Assembly (NCBI RefSeq): GCF_030295745.1
Contig: NZ_AP027291.1
Span: 5,084,001-5,148,000 of the forward strand
Reading direction: 5' to 3'
Length of the DNA: 64,000 nt
Source of the DNA: Mycolicibacterium sp. TUM20985
GTDB lineage: Bacteria; Actinomycetota; Actinomycetes; Mycobacteriales; Mycobacteriaceae
Part shown: positions 46,403 through 54,168 of the stretch, piece by piece
How the letters are laid out: the number at the start of each line of letters is the position of its first letter
How positions within the stretch are numbered: position 1 is the first letter of the stretch
The notes under the pieces: generated by a model
Told to the model about the DNA's origin: nothing
The model's database searches: none
The model's input: the letters and a program-made list of their open reading frames with translations, nothing else
Program-made: the position numbers and the translations under genes

Positions 46403-47527
46403 CTAACGCCCCCAGCGCTCTGCCGCTGAAATGGCGCGGCTCTCCAACGAGCGTACCCATCGCGTATCGACGATCGGCGTCAAACTTCGGCCGCGGACGT
46501 AATCGTCGAAAGCTTCCGCCGTGGTCCACTTCGGGTTGTAACCTAAGACCCTACGCATCCTCGCGGTGTCCATCACCCTGCCGAAGCTGACGTAGTTCAG
46601 CTGTTCACGATCGAGCTCGGTGTAGCGCGTTGCGCGCCGCAGCGAATCGACGGCGGACAGCGCCGATCGGGGCACCGGCAGCGGCACCCGACCCGACCTG
46701 CGGATCGCCTGCGACATCATGATGATTCCCGCCGCACCCACGTTGAAGGTGCCCGAGCGGCCCGCCATCGTCGCGCGCTCCAGGACACCGAGCGCGTCCT
46801 GTTCGTGCAAGAGCTGAAGGCGGGCGTCATGGCCAAGCACCGACGGCACGACGGGACCGGCGAGGTAGCGCGAGAGCGCCGTGTCCATCGCGGGCCCGAT
46901 CATGTTGGCCAGCCGCAGGATGGTCACCGCGAGGTCGGGGCGCCTGCGCGCCAGCCCACGCGCATAGCCCTCGATGTCGATGCTGTCGCGGGCGAAGCCC
47001 TCGCCGGGGGGCCGGCGGGAACTGCCGTCCTCGGTGAACAGCACGGGGTCGCGCGAGGACGACCCGTACACCTCGGAGGTGGACTTGAGGATTACCCGAC
47101 GCACCGACGGCGCCTTCTGGCAGGCCGCGAACAACTGCATCGCGCCCATGACGTTGATCTCCTTGAGCGCCGCCCGGCCACCCGCCCCCGGCGCATAGGA
47201 GGCTGCCGCCGCATGCACGACGGTGTCGACGCCCCCGTTGCGAATCACCTTGGCGATGAACGGGTTTCGGATGTCGGCGCGGACGAACTCGGCACGACCC
47301 ATCCGTCGTAGCAGATCCTTGCTCGGCGCCACCGCGTCGACCGCGATGACGTGGTCGATCTCCGGATTCTGCGCCAGCCTGGCCGTCAGATACCCGCCGA
47401 GGAATCGGCACGCACCGGTGACCAGAACCACCTTCGGCTGCGGTACCGCATCCGGCGAATCCGTACCACCCGAGCCCGGGTCGGCCGATTGGCCGCGGTC
47501 TCTGTCAGACCGGCCGGTGGAATCCAT
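46403..47527 (-). CDS. galE2: NAD-dependent epimerase/dehydratase (Rv0501, annotated galE2)
   Basis: 374 residues. NAD-binding VVLVTGACRFLGGYLTARL, acidic VIAVDA at the second strand, DTVVHAAAASY, and the ILKSTSEVYGSSS segment; the canonical YxxxK is not obvious, so catalytic details differ from GalE. It is probably a nucleotide-sugar or steroid/isoprenoid-modifying epimerase. ATG start; a cluster with the acyltransferase (33 bases between), bS22 and BldC-like genes upstream matches M. tuberculosis Rv0500B-Rv0502. Confidence 0.82.
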   Translation of the reverse strand: MDSTGRSDRDRGQSADPGSGGTDSPDAVPQPKVVLVTGACRFLGGYLTARLAQNPEIDHVIAVDAVAPSKDLLRRMGRAEFVRADIRNPFIAKVIRNGGVDTVVHAAAASYAPGAGGRAALKEINVMGAMQLFAACQKAPSVRRVILKSTSEVYGSSSRDPVLFTEDGSSRRPPGEGFARDSIDIEGYARGLARRRPDLAVTILRLANMIGPAMDTALSRYLAGPVVPSVLGHDARLQLLHEQDALGVLERATMAGRSGTFNVGAAGIIMMSQAIRRSGRVPLPVPRSALSAVDSLRRATRYTELDREQLNYVSFGRVMDTARMRRVLGYNPKWTTAEAFDDYVRGRSLTPIVDTRWVRSLESRAISAAERWGR

Positions 47528-47555
47528 CGCGACAGCCTAGCGGGACCAGCTCGGG

Positions 47556-47657
47556 CTACTTGCCAAGTTTTCTGCGCTGCACCCGTGTACGACGAAGCAA
47601 CTTGCGGTGCTTCTTCTTCGACATGCGCTTGCGCCGCTTCTTGATGACTGAACCCAT
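47556..47657 (-). CDS. 33-residue ribosomal protein bS22 (Rv0500B homologue)
   Basis: A 33-residue, extremely basic protein ([20 protein letters not shown]..., 20 Lys/Arg/His). This matches the small AURKAIP1/COX24-type protein described as bS22 in the mycobacterial 30S ribosomal subunit, and Rv0500B by position. Too short for most gene predictions. It lies between the epimerase and the BldC-like gene, as in M. tuberculosis. Confidence 0.85.
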
Positions 47658-47773
47658 GAACTCCGCTACCTAAGACATCTCCTGGCATTTGTGCCCGGAG
47701 AACCGACTCGTCACCTTACCCGGCCGGAACTCCAGGGACGAAAACGGCCAGTCAGCGGCGTACGTACGGGACG

Positions 47774-48034
47774 TCAGCCGGCGTCGAAGTACGACGTCTC
47801 CAGGAGGTCGTGCACGGCCTTGGCATGCACGCGAAACGACCGACCCACCCGCACCGCGGGCAACTCGCCGTTGTGCACCAGCCGGTAGACCGTCATCTTG
47901 CTCACCCTCATCAGGCTCGCCACTTCAGCGACGGTGAGGAATTGCGCTCTCGGCGGTTCGCTCGCGGAGGCGTCACGCGCCGCCTTGCCGCCGCCAGCGG
48001 AATCCCGCGAAGATGGCCCGTTCATAGACGTCAT
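47774..48034 (-). CDS. BldC/excisionase-like helix-turn-helix protein (Rv0500A homologue)
   Basis: 86 residues. The C-terminal 55 residues form a MerR-type winged helix-turn-helix: LTVAEVASLMRVSKMTVYRL with VHNGELPAVRVGRSFRV. The N-terminal 30 residues are low-complexity. It is very like M. tuberculosis Rv0500A and Streptomyces BldC, a DNA-binding regulator. About 117 bases upstream of the bS22 gene on the same strand. Confidence 0.88.
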   Translation of the reverse strand: MTSMNGPSSRDSAGGGKAARDASASEPPRAQFLTVAEVASLMRVSKMTVYRLVHNGELPAVRVGRSFRVHAKAVHDLLETSYFDAG

Positions 48035-48169
48035 CGCAACCCAATCAATCAGGCACGCCGCTCCAGCGGCTTCCCCACCGCTGGCGCAGAGCGTGCTACC
48101 TCAGGGAGAATAGCGTGGCCACTGGGGTTATTGCGACGGGTGTGGGTTAATCAGTTCGAATTGCCTGAA

Positions 48170-49054
48170 CTACTCTGATGTAATTCCTAGCTGCTCAGAG
48201 CGTGTTTTTGCCGCGGCCACCGCTTCGGCTACCGCCGCCCGCAGGCCGCCACGCTCCAATTCCCGCAGACCAGCGGCCGTAGTGCCACCCGGCGACGTGA
48301 CGGTCGCGCGCAGCTGAGCCGGGCTGGTATCCATCGCCGTACCCATTGCTCCGTCACCGGACGGGTTGGCGTGGTCCAGGCTCTCCAGCAACATCGCTGC
48401 CGAGCCCGCCATGGTCTGCACGGCCAGATCGGTGGCGACGGCCCTCGGCAGCCCCACCGCGACGGCAGCATCGATGAGCGCCTCGACCATCAGGAAGAAG
48501 TACGCCGGGCCCGAGCCCGACACCGCAGTCACCGCGTCGAGTTGGGACTCCGGCACGGTCAGAACACCGCCGACGGCGTCGAAGATCGCCGAGACCTCCT
48601 TGAGCTGCGCGGTGGTGGCGAACCGGCCCGGCGCCAGGGCGCTGACACCGCCGCCGACCACCACGGGAGCGTTGGGCATCACCCGGATGACGGGTGATCC
48701 AGCAGGCAGGTTGGCCTCGTAGTAGGCGGTGCTGACACCTGCAGCCACCGTGACGAAGACTTGCTCGGCGCTGCTGTTCTCCGCCCGCGCGGCAGCCTCG
48801 GAGACGTCGCCGATCACCCGCTCGACGTCGGAGGGCTTCACCGCGACGATGACGTACGCCGCGTTCTCGGCGGCATCGGCCACCGTCGTCACCTGCACCG
48901 CATAGGTCTCCGACAGGTACTTCGCCCGGTCCGGGTGCTTCTCCGCGATGACCATGTCCTTGGCCTGCCTACCCGAGCGCAGCAGCCCGGAAAGCAGTGC
49001 CTCGCCGATGCTTCCGCCACCGATGATCGCAATTCTCGCCACGGACGCAAGCAT
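48170..49054 (-). CDS. proC: pyrroline-5-carboxylate reductase ProC
   Basis: 294 residues (M. tuberculosis 295). NADPH-binding ARIAIIGGGSIGEALLSGLL, substrate region VIRVMPNAP, and the signature AVSGSGPAYFFLMVEALIDAA with SPGGTTAAGLREL. It catalyses the last step of proline synthesis. Start at 49054 (MLASVARIA) is supported by the similar short N-terminal leader of M. tuberculosis ProC; an alternative GTG is at 49042. An AGTTC...GAACT repeat just beyond its stop is a weak terminator. Confidence 0.94.
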   Translation of the reverse strand: MLASVARIAIIGGGSIGEALLSGLLRSGRQAKDMVIAEKHPDRAKYLSETYAVQVTTVADAAENAAYVIVAVKPSDVERVIGDVSEAAARAENSSAEQVFVTVAAGVSTAYYEANLPAGSPVIRVMPNAPVVVGGGVSALAPGRFATTAQLKEVSAIFDAVGGVLTVPESQLDAVTAVSGSGPAYFFLMVEALIDAAVAVGLPRAVATDLAVQTMAGSAAMLLESLDHANPSGDGAMGTAMDTSPAQLRATVTSPGGTTAAGLRELERGGLRAAVAEAVAAAKTRSEQLGITSE

Positions 49055-49074
49055 TGCACGCCCGACGCACGGAC

Positions 49075-49956
49075 CTACGACGGCGCCGGGGGCACCATCG
49101 CGAGCTGACGGGACTGCACGATGATGCGGCCTTCGCAGTCCACCACCACGTGGTCCTCGTCGAACCACTCCTGCCCGATCTGCGTCGTCGTGGCGATCAC
49201 CCGCAGCCAGCCGTCGGCGGGCAGGCCGCGCAGGTAGGCGGTGAGCTGGACCGTCGGCGCCCAGCCCATGCGGTTGACACCGAACGTGACCGGTGCCGAG
49301 ACGTCACCACAGAGCAACGCGAACAGCACGTCCGGTGAGCCGACCTTGGGCCGTACCCAGTACTCGATGACCGGGGGTCCGCCGTCGGAGCGCGGCGCCA
49401 TCGTCGTCAGCGACGGCCGGATGTCACACCCATGCGCCAGATGCACGATGTCGGCCATCGGGTGACCCGGCCCGATCGGCTCGAGCCCTGGCGGCGGGTC
49501 GGGCGTCATCAACGGCACCACCGGGTTGACCGACAGCAGCGGCGGCGCGTCGTGCTCCGGCTCGGCGAGGGTGATCGTCGCCCTGACAGCAGTTCTCTGC
49601 TCTTCGCGCGAGCGCTCATCGCCAGTTCGCTCACCCTGGTTCAGCTCGACGTCGACGAGGCTGACGCGTCGCCCCCGCTTGCGGATCGTGGTGATCACGC
49701 GCAGCGGCCCAGGATCGGGCGCCCACAGGAAGCTGCCCGACACCGCGATCGGCTCGACCCCCGGCTGGGACACCGCCGTCCTCGCTGCCTTGGCGCACAG
49801 CGCCAGCATCGCGCCGCCGTGCACCTTGGGTCCGATGGTCCAGTGCTCGTCGAGCTCACCATCGAAGACCGAGACGGCACCATCGACGTCGTCGGTCGGC
49901 ACTGGCGTCAGCTCCATGGCAGCGGCGAACGATCCCGTCACGGCAACAGTCCCCAA
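49075..49956 (-). CDS. acyl-CoA thioesterase-like double hot-dog protein (Rv0499 homologue)
   Basis: 293 residues with two hot-dog units: N-terminal WTIGPKVHGGAMLALCAKAA and VSGSFLWAPDPGPLRV; the C-terminal half has PVTFGVNRMGWAPTVQLTAYLRG and a DxxxxxQ-like SRQLAMVPP. Probably a TesB-like acyl-CoA thioesterase or related acyl-binding protein in lipid turnover. Ends about 20 bases before the proC start on the same strand. Clear synteny with Rv0499. Confidence 0.78.
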   Translation of the reverse strand: MGTVAVTGSFAAAMELTPVPTDDVDGAVSVFDGELDEHWTIGPKVHGGAMLALCAKAARTAVSQPGVEPIAVSGSFLWAPDPGPLRVITTIRKRGRRVSLVDVELNQGERTGDERSREEQRTAVRATITLAEPEHDAPPLLSVNPVVPLMTPDPPPGLEPIGPGHPMADIVHLAHGCDIRPSLTTMAPRSDGGPPVIEYWVRPKVGSPDVLFALLCGDVSAPVTFGVNRMGWAPTVQLTAYLRGLPADGWLRVIATTTQIGQEWFDEDHVVVDCEGRIIVQSRQLAMVPPAPS

Positions 49957-49960
49957 TCCT

Positions 49961-50818
49961 TTAGCGCAACAAGTGAGTTCGAGCGAACTCCAGTGACTCG
50001 GTCAACAGCTGCTCACGTTCCCCGGCCGTCCGCGCGCCCGAGGTGGTCACCTCCAGGATGACGTGGCCGCTGAAGCTGCTGGCCGCGAGCATCTGGCAGA
50101 TCTCGGCAGTGGGCTGGGTGCCACGTCCGGGTACCAGGTGCTCGTCGGTCGACGCTCCGCTGCCATCGCACAGGTGCAGATGCACCAGGCCGTCCGGACC
50201 GTCGACACCCATTCGGCCCGCCATGTCGATGGCGTCGGTTCCCGCCGTCGCCGAGTGCGACAGGTCCAGGGTGTAGTGGGCGTGGTTGCCGTCCAGCGGG
50301 TCGTAGGACGGCGCGAACGCCGAGACGGCTATCCCCGGCGTGCCACCGCGCTTGCGCATCCGCGAGACCGATGACTGACCCGTGCCGAAGATGCGGTCGG
50401 CGCGGAACGGGAACATGTTCTCCACGGCGATCATGACGTCACTGGACTCCTCGAGGGCAGCCACCTGATCGGTGAAACCCTCGGCGTAGCGCCGCTGCCA
50501 ACGGAACGGCGGGTGTACGACGACCGTCTGCGCCCCAAGTCTTTCGGCGGCCCGCACGCTGCGGTCGAGCTTGGCGATCGGATCGGCGCCCCAGACGCGC
50601 TGCGAGATCAGCAGACACGGCGCGTGCACGCTCAGCACCGGCATGGCGTGCTTCGCGGACAGCCGCTCGATCGAGGCGATGTCCTGGCTGACCGATTCGG
50701 CCCACACCATCAGCTCGACACCGTCGTATCCGAGGCGAGCGGCGTACTCGAAGGCCGCCTCGGTCCTCAGGGGATAAACCGAGGCAGTCGAAAGACCTAC
50801 CTTGATGGCGGGGCGCAC
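49961..50818 (-). CDS. sugar phosphate isomerase/epimerase TIM-barrel protein (Rv0498 homologue)
   Basis: 285 residues of the AP endonuclease family 2/xylose-isomerase-like TIM barrel. VGLSTASVYPL near the start, GYDGVELMVW, VLSVHAPCLLIS, VVVHPPFRW, IAVENMFPF and LDLSHSATAG carry the metal-binding His/Glu/Asp residues. No specific substrate is known. It is 4 bases upstream of the thioesterase gene and 20 bases after Rv0497-like on the same strand; one operon with ppx1 is likely. Confidence 0.84.
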   Translation of the reverse strand: MRPAIKVGLSTASVYPLRTEAAFEYAARLGYDGVELMVWAESVSQDIASIERLSAKHAMPVLSVHAPCLLISQRVWGADPIAKLDRSVRAAERLGAQTVVVHPPFRWQRRYAEGFTDQVAALEESSDVMIAVENMFPFRADRIFGTGQSSVSRMRKRGGTPGIAVSAFAPSYDPLDGNHAHYTLDLSHSATAGTDAIDMAGRMGVDGPDGLVHLHLCDGSGASTDEHLVPGRGTQPTAEICQMLAASSFSGHVILEVTTSGARTAGEREQLLTESLEFARTHLLR

Positions 50819-50838
50819 GGCGAGATCAGTGTGACGTG

Positions 50839-51933
50839 TCAGTGGGATTGCAGCAGTGCCAGGGGACCCAAAGTGACCAGGGCGCCCACGGCCACCGCGA
50901 TCAGAGTGCTACCGATGTCCTCGGTCTTGCGCACGACGCGCACGCCGACCACCAGACCGAGGATGACGAGCACGGAGAGCACCAGCGCGACGATCATGTT
51001 CCACCGCCACAGCTGGTCGAAGGCGATGAACAGGCCCGCGCCGAAGGCGACGGCGAGGACGCACTGCACCACCACCCACACCCCCCTGACGACGGCCGAG
51101 CCCTCCGGCGCGGCGGATTCGGTTGCCCCCGGCGGCGCTTCGGGCTGATCGTCACCGAGATCGATGTCCTCGGGTCCCGGTCGGGGTCCGCGGCGGGCCA
51201 GATCGTCGGCCACGGACTGGCCGCCGAAGAGGGTGTCGGCATTGGATCGCAGATACGTCGGCACCTCGTCGCGCGACCCACCCGCGTCGTCGTCGAACAC
51301 GTGCTTGTCGAGGACCTCGCTGAAGTCGACGTCGGATCCCAGGTCGAGCATGTCGTCATCGTCGACGACGGGATCGGGACTCATCTGCTCGGCACCGCCG
51401 GGCTGAGCGGCGAAGCCGCCCGTCGTCGCCGACTGGGCGCGCCGGGGCGGCGGTGCGAAGTCGATGGGATCCGGGTCGGTCGACCGGCGCTCGAGATGGG
51501 CCTGATAATCCAGCTCCGCGTCGGTCAGTTCGGGCTCGGACTCTGGTTCGAGCTCTGGTCCTGGAGCGGGCTCGACCTCGGGTTCGGGAGTGGGCTCGGC
51601 GACGATCGTTTCGTCAGCGGCCGACTCGGCGGTCTCGGCTACCGGCTCTTCGACGAGTACCGGCTCTTCGACGAGTACCGGCTCTTCGATGGGTTCCGGC
51701 GCGAGGGGTTCCGGGGCGAGGGGCTCGGGTCGCGACTGCACCGGCACCCGGCCCGTGTCGGTGATGATCGGGATCTCGCCGGTGAGTTCGGCGACGGTCA
51801 CCGCGTCACTGTTGCCGCGGCGGCGCCGACGCCTGCCGCCGGCCGGCGGAGCCCCGATGGTGCCGTTCCTGGCGAGGAGTTCCGCGACCGAGATCGGTCG
51901 GGTGTGAGCGTTGGTGTCGTCTGGTTCCGTCAT
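50839..51933 (-). CDS. membrane protein with long acidic, Pro/Glu-rich cytoplasmic domain (Rv0497 homologue)
   Basis: 364 residues: an N-terminal conserved segment (VAELLARNGTIGAPPAGG, basic RRRRRRG) shared by mycobacterial envelope regulators, a long acidic disordered linker with short repeats (EPVLVEEPVLVEEPV), and two C-terminal transmembrane helices (about residues 285-310 and 313-335) plus a third near 345-360. The disordered acidic part is longer than in Rv0497 (310 residues). Its ATG overlaps the ppx1 stop (ATGA). Function unknown; likely phosphorylation-regulated. Confidence 0.72.
   Translation of the reverse strand: MTEPDDTNAHTRPISVAELLARNGTIGAPPAGGRRRRRRGNSDAVTVAELTGEIPIITDTGRVPVQSRPEPLAPEPLAPEPIEEPVLVEEPVLVEEPVAETAESAADETIVAEPTPEPEVEPAPGPELEPESEPELTDAELDYQAHLERRSTDPDPIDFAPPPRRAQSATTGGFAAQPGGAEQMSPDPVVDDDDMLDLGSDVDFSEVLDKHVFDDDAGGSRDEVPTYLRSNADTLFGGQSVADDLARRGPRPGPEDIDLGDDQPEAPPGATESAAPEGSAVVRGVWVVVQCVLAVAFGAGLFIAFDQLWRWNMIVALVLSVLVILGLVVGVRVVRKTEDIGSTLIAVAVGALVTLGPLALLQSH
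51640..51720. repeat. short in-frame tandem repeats, 18-bp unit
   Basis: CTCTTCGACGAGTACCGG occurs two to three times in tandem from about 51648, followed by GGCGAGGGG units, producing the EEPVLV and APEPL repeats in the acidic linker of the Rv0497-like protein. Probably variable in length between strains. Confidence 0.65.
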
Positions 51934-52913
51934 CGTGTACCTCTGGCCCCGGTCAACCTCGATGACGCCCCGGCGAAGGCAGTCCCGTCGGCTTCGCTGT
52001 CGAGTCTTCGCAAGATCAGCCCTTCTCGCAACGCCCAGGGGCAAATGTCTACGGTATCGATCCCCAGCGCCTTCATACTCACTTCCGCTACCAGCGCGCC
52101 TGCCACGATCTGCGGCGCACGCTCGGCGCTCACCCCTTCCAGCTCCGCTCGGTCGGCCGTCGTCATCCTAGAGATGAATGCGATGAGCTGACGCAGTCCT
52201 GTAGCTGTCAGTGTCCTCTTCACCCGCGGTCCGGCGCCGGAAGGTGCCGCTCCGGTGAGTCGCGCCAGCGATCTGAACGTCTTCGAGGTCGCCACGGTCA
52301 GGTCCGGGATACCCGCGTCGAGCACCCTCGCCCCCGCGTCGGCCATCTCCGTGGCCAACCACTCCCGCAACATCGACACGCTCCGGCGGCCCGGCGGATC
52401 GTCCTGGAGCCACTCCCGGGTCAGCCTGCCCGCGCCCAACGGCAGCGACAACGCCACCTCTGGTTCCTCGTCGACACCACTGGACAGCTCCAACGATCCG
52501 CCGCCGATGTCGATGTTGATGATGCGACCGGCGCTCCAGCCGTACCAGCGACGGACCGCGAGGAACGTCAGCCGGGACTCGTCGACCCCCGACAGGACCT
52601 TCAGCGCCACACCCGTCTCGGAGAGCACGCGGGCCAGCACGTCTTCGGAGTTCTTGGCGTCGCGCACCGCGGACGTGGCGAACGGCATCAGCTCGGCGCA
52701 ACCGGAACTCGTCGCGATCTTGGCGAACTCGTCGATGGTGTCGACGAGCTTGTCGGCGCCCTTGCGGGTGAGCTTGCCGGAGCCGTCGATCGCCTCGGCG
52801 AGCCGTAACGAGGCCTTCGTAGAACTCATCGGTGTCGGATGCCCACCGCGCCGAGCGTCCACGACCAGCAGATGAACGGTATTGCTGCCTACGTCGAGCA
52901 CGCCCAGTCGCAC
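51930..52913 (-). CDS. ppx1: exopolyphosphatase/pppGpp phosphohydrolase family protein (Ppx1, Rv0496)
   Basis: 327 residues. ASKHA-fold: [16 protein letters not shown] at the N-terminus (phosphate 1), [12 protein letters not shown] (phosphate 2), and the catalytic Glu region of the RRLTGAAPS[12 protein letters not shown] helix set. GTG at 52913 gives the same N-terminus as M. tuberculosis Rv0496 ([11 protein letters not shown]). Ppx1 hydrolyses short-chain polyphosphate; the stringent-response link is family knowledge. First gene of the Rv0496-Rv0497-Rv0498 operon and divergent from the Rv0495c homologue. Confidence 0.92.
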   Translation of the reverse strand: MRLGVLDVGSNTVHLLVVDARRGGHPTPMSSTKASLRLAEAIDGSGKLTRKGADKLVDTIDEFAKIATSSGCAELMPFATSAVRDAKNSEDVLARVLSETGVALKVLSGVDESRLTFLAVRRWYGWSAGRIINIDIGGGSLELSSGVDEEPEVALSLPLGAGRLTREWLQDDPPGRRSVSMLREWLATEMADAGARVLDAGIPDLTVATSKTFRSLARLTGAAPSGAGPRVKRTLTATGLRQLIAFISRMTTADRAELEGVSAERAPQIVAGALVAEVSMKALGIDTVDICPWALREGLILRRLDSEADGTAFAGASSRLTGARGTR

Positions 52914-52947
52914 GAGACCCACGTTATCGGGTCTACCGTGGCATTCC

Positions 52948-53724
52948 GTGAGCGGATCGCATCGAGGTGAGGTCGAGCTGGACTTCGCCCGCGAATGGGT
53001 GGAGTTCTACGACCCCGAGAACCCCGAACACGTGATCGCCGCGGACATCACCTGGCTGTGCTCGCGGTGGACGTGCGTGTTCGGCACGCCCGCCTGCCAA
53101 GGCACGGTCGAGAACCGTCCCGACGACGGCTGCTGCTCGCATGGCGCGTTCATGTCCGACGACGACGACGTCGCCCGACTCGACGACGCGGTCAAGCAGC
53201 TCACGGACGAGGACTGGCAGTTCCGCGACAAGGGCCTGGGCCGCAAGGGCTATCTCGAGATGGACGAGTACGAGGGCAAGGAGAATCTCCGTACCCGGAA
53301 GTACAAGGGCGCGTGCATCTTTCTGAACCGGCCCGGATTCGCCGGCGGCATCGGCTGCGCCCTGCACTCCAAGGCGCTCAAGCTTGGTGTCGAACCACTC
53401 ACGATGAAACCCGACATCTGCTGGCAGCTGCCGATCCGCCGTAGCCAGGAATGGGTGGAACGGCCCGACGGCACGCAGGTCCTTCGCACCACCATCACCG
53501 AGTACGACCGTCGCGGCTGGGGTGAGGGCGGCGCCGACCTGAATTGGTACTGCACCGGCGACCCGGCTGCGCACACGGGTTCGCGCCAGGTGTGGCAGTC
53601 CTACGGGCCCGAGCTGACCGAGCTCCTCGGCGAGAAGGCGTATGCCGAGCTGGCGGCGATGTGCAAGAGGCGCAGCGTTCTGGGGTTGATCGCCATCCAC
53701 CCCGCCACCCGCGCCGCGGAGTAG
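52948..53724 (+). CDS. cysteine-rich conserved protein (Rv0495c homologue)
   Basis: 258 residues from GTG 52948. The N-terminal third has a dense cysteine cluster: [18 protein letters not shown] and DDGCCSHG (Cys38, 43, 50, 62, 63), with later cysteines in [24 protein letters not shown] and WYCTGDP. It resembles the DUF3109/YkgJ-type cysteine-cluster proteins, which probably bind zinc or an iron-sulfur cluster; function unknown. Divergent from ppx1 with about 34 bases between starts. Rv0495c is annotated longer (296 residues); an ATG at 52882 would give such an N-terminus but overlaps the ppx1 start. Confidence 0.8.
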   Translation: MSGSHRGEVELDFAREWVEFYDPENPEHVIAADITWLCSRWTCVFGTPACQGTVENRPDDGCCSHGAFMSDDDDVARLDDAVKQLTDEDWQFRDKGLGRKGYLEMDEYEGKENLRTRKYKGACIFLNRPGFAGGIGCALHSKALKLGVEPLTMKPDICWQLPIRRSQEWVERPDGTQVLRTTITEYDRRGWGEGGADLNWYCTGDPAAHTGSRQVWQSYGPELTELLGEKAYAELAAMCKRRSVLGLIAIHPATRAAE

Positions 53725-54035
53725 CCGCACCTCTGCCTCAACGCACCACTGTGCCGCAGTTCGCGGCTGAGCGTTCGCTCACTCCAGGTTGGTGATAGCT
53801 GCCGCTGGAAGGGCCGGTCGGAGCTCCCGCTCGGGCCATCGAAGGGCCTCCGCGGCGATCCCGCGATCCCACGATGTCGACTCGGGTGCTCCGCAGCATG
53901 GATTTCCTGCGGTCCAGCGATCTCGACTCTCTCGATTGACCCACGTCATGGCGCTGCCTTCCCGAGAGCCGCAAACCCGCGCAGCCCTGCCGAGGGCAGC
54001 CTCGCCCCACCCATTACATACTTTCGGTATAAATT

Positions 54036-54044
54036 CGCTATAGT
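54036..54044 (+). promoter_or_regulatory. CGCTATAGT element, possible minus-10 of the sugar transferase gene
   Basis: CGCTATAGT in an AT-rich patch, 125 bases before the sugar transferase start. The same nine bases occur on the minus strand at 59641-59649, upstream of the acyl-CoA-dehydrogenase-like gene. A shared TATAGT minus-10 element would suggest common control of both. Confidence 0.35.
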
Positions 54045-54129
54045 TGGTCGAGGTTAAGAAGTCGGGTTGGCGACGGATGTCACACACCTGGTAGTTGCGA
54101 CCGGTGGTGAGCACAACTAACCTGCAAGA

Positions 54130-54151
54130 GCCCTGCTTCCGTCAACAGGGC
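54130..54151 (+). promoter_or_regulatory. small hairpin in the sugar transferase leader
   Basis: GCCCTG (54130-54135) pairs with CAGGGC (54146-54151) around a 10-base loop, ending 17 bases before the ATG at 54169. It may influence translation of the sugar transferase. Confidence 0.35.
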
Positions 54152-54168
54152 CTGAAACCGAGGACGTT

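Larger units (their letters stand above)
53725..54168. other. 444-bp intergenic region before the sugar transferase gene
   Basis: No convincing gene on either strand. The centre (about 54005-54060) is AT-rich for this genome and contains CTTTCGGTATAAATTCG and the nine-base CGCTATAGT (54036-54044), a plausible minus-10 region on the plus strand. A short 6-base stem (54130-54151) and a GAGGA ribosome-binding site precede the sugar transferase ATG at 54169. Confidence 0.7.
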
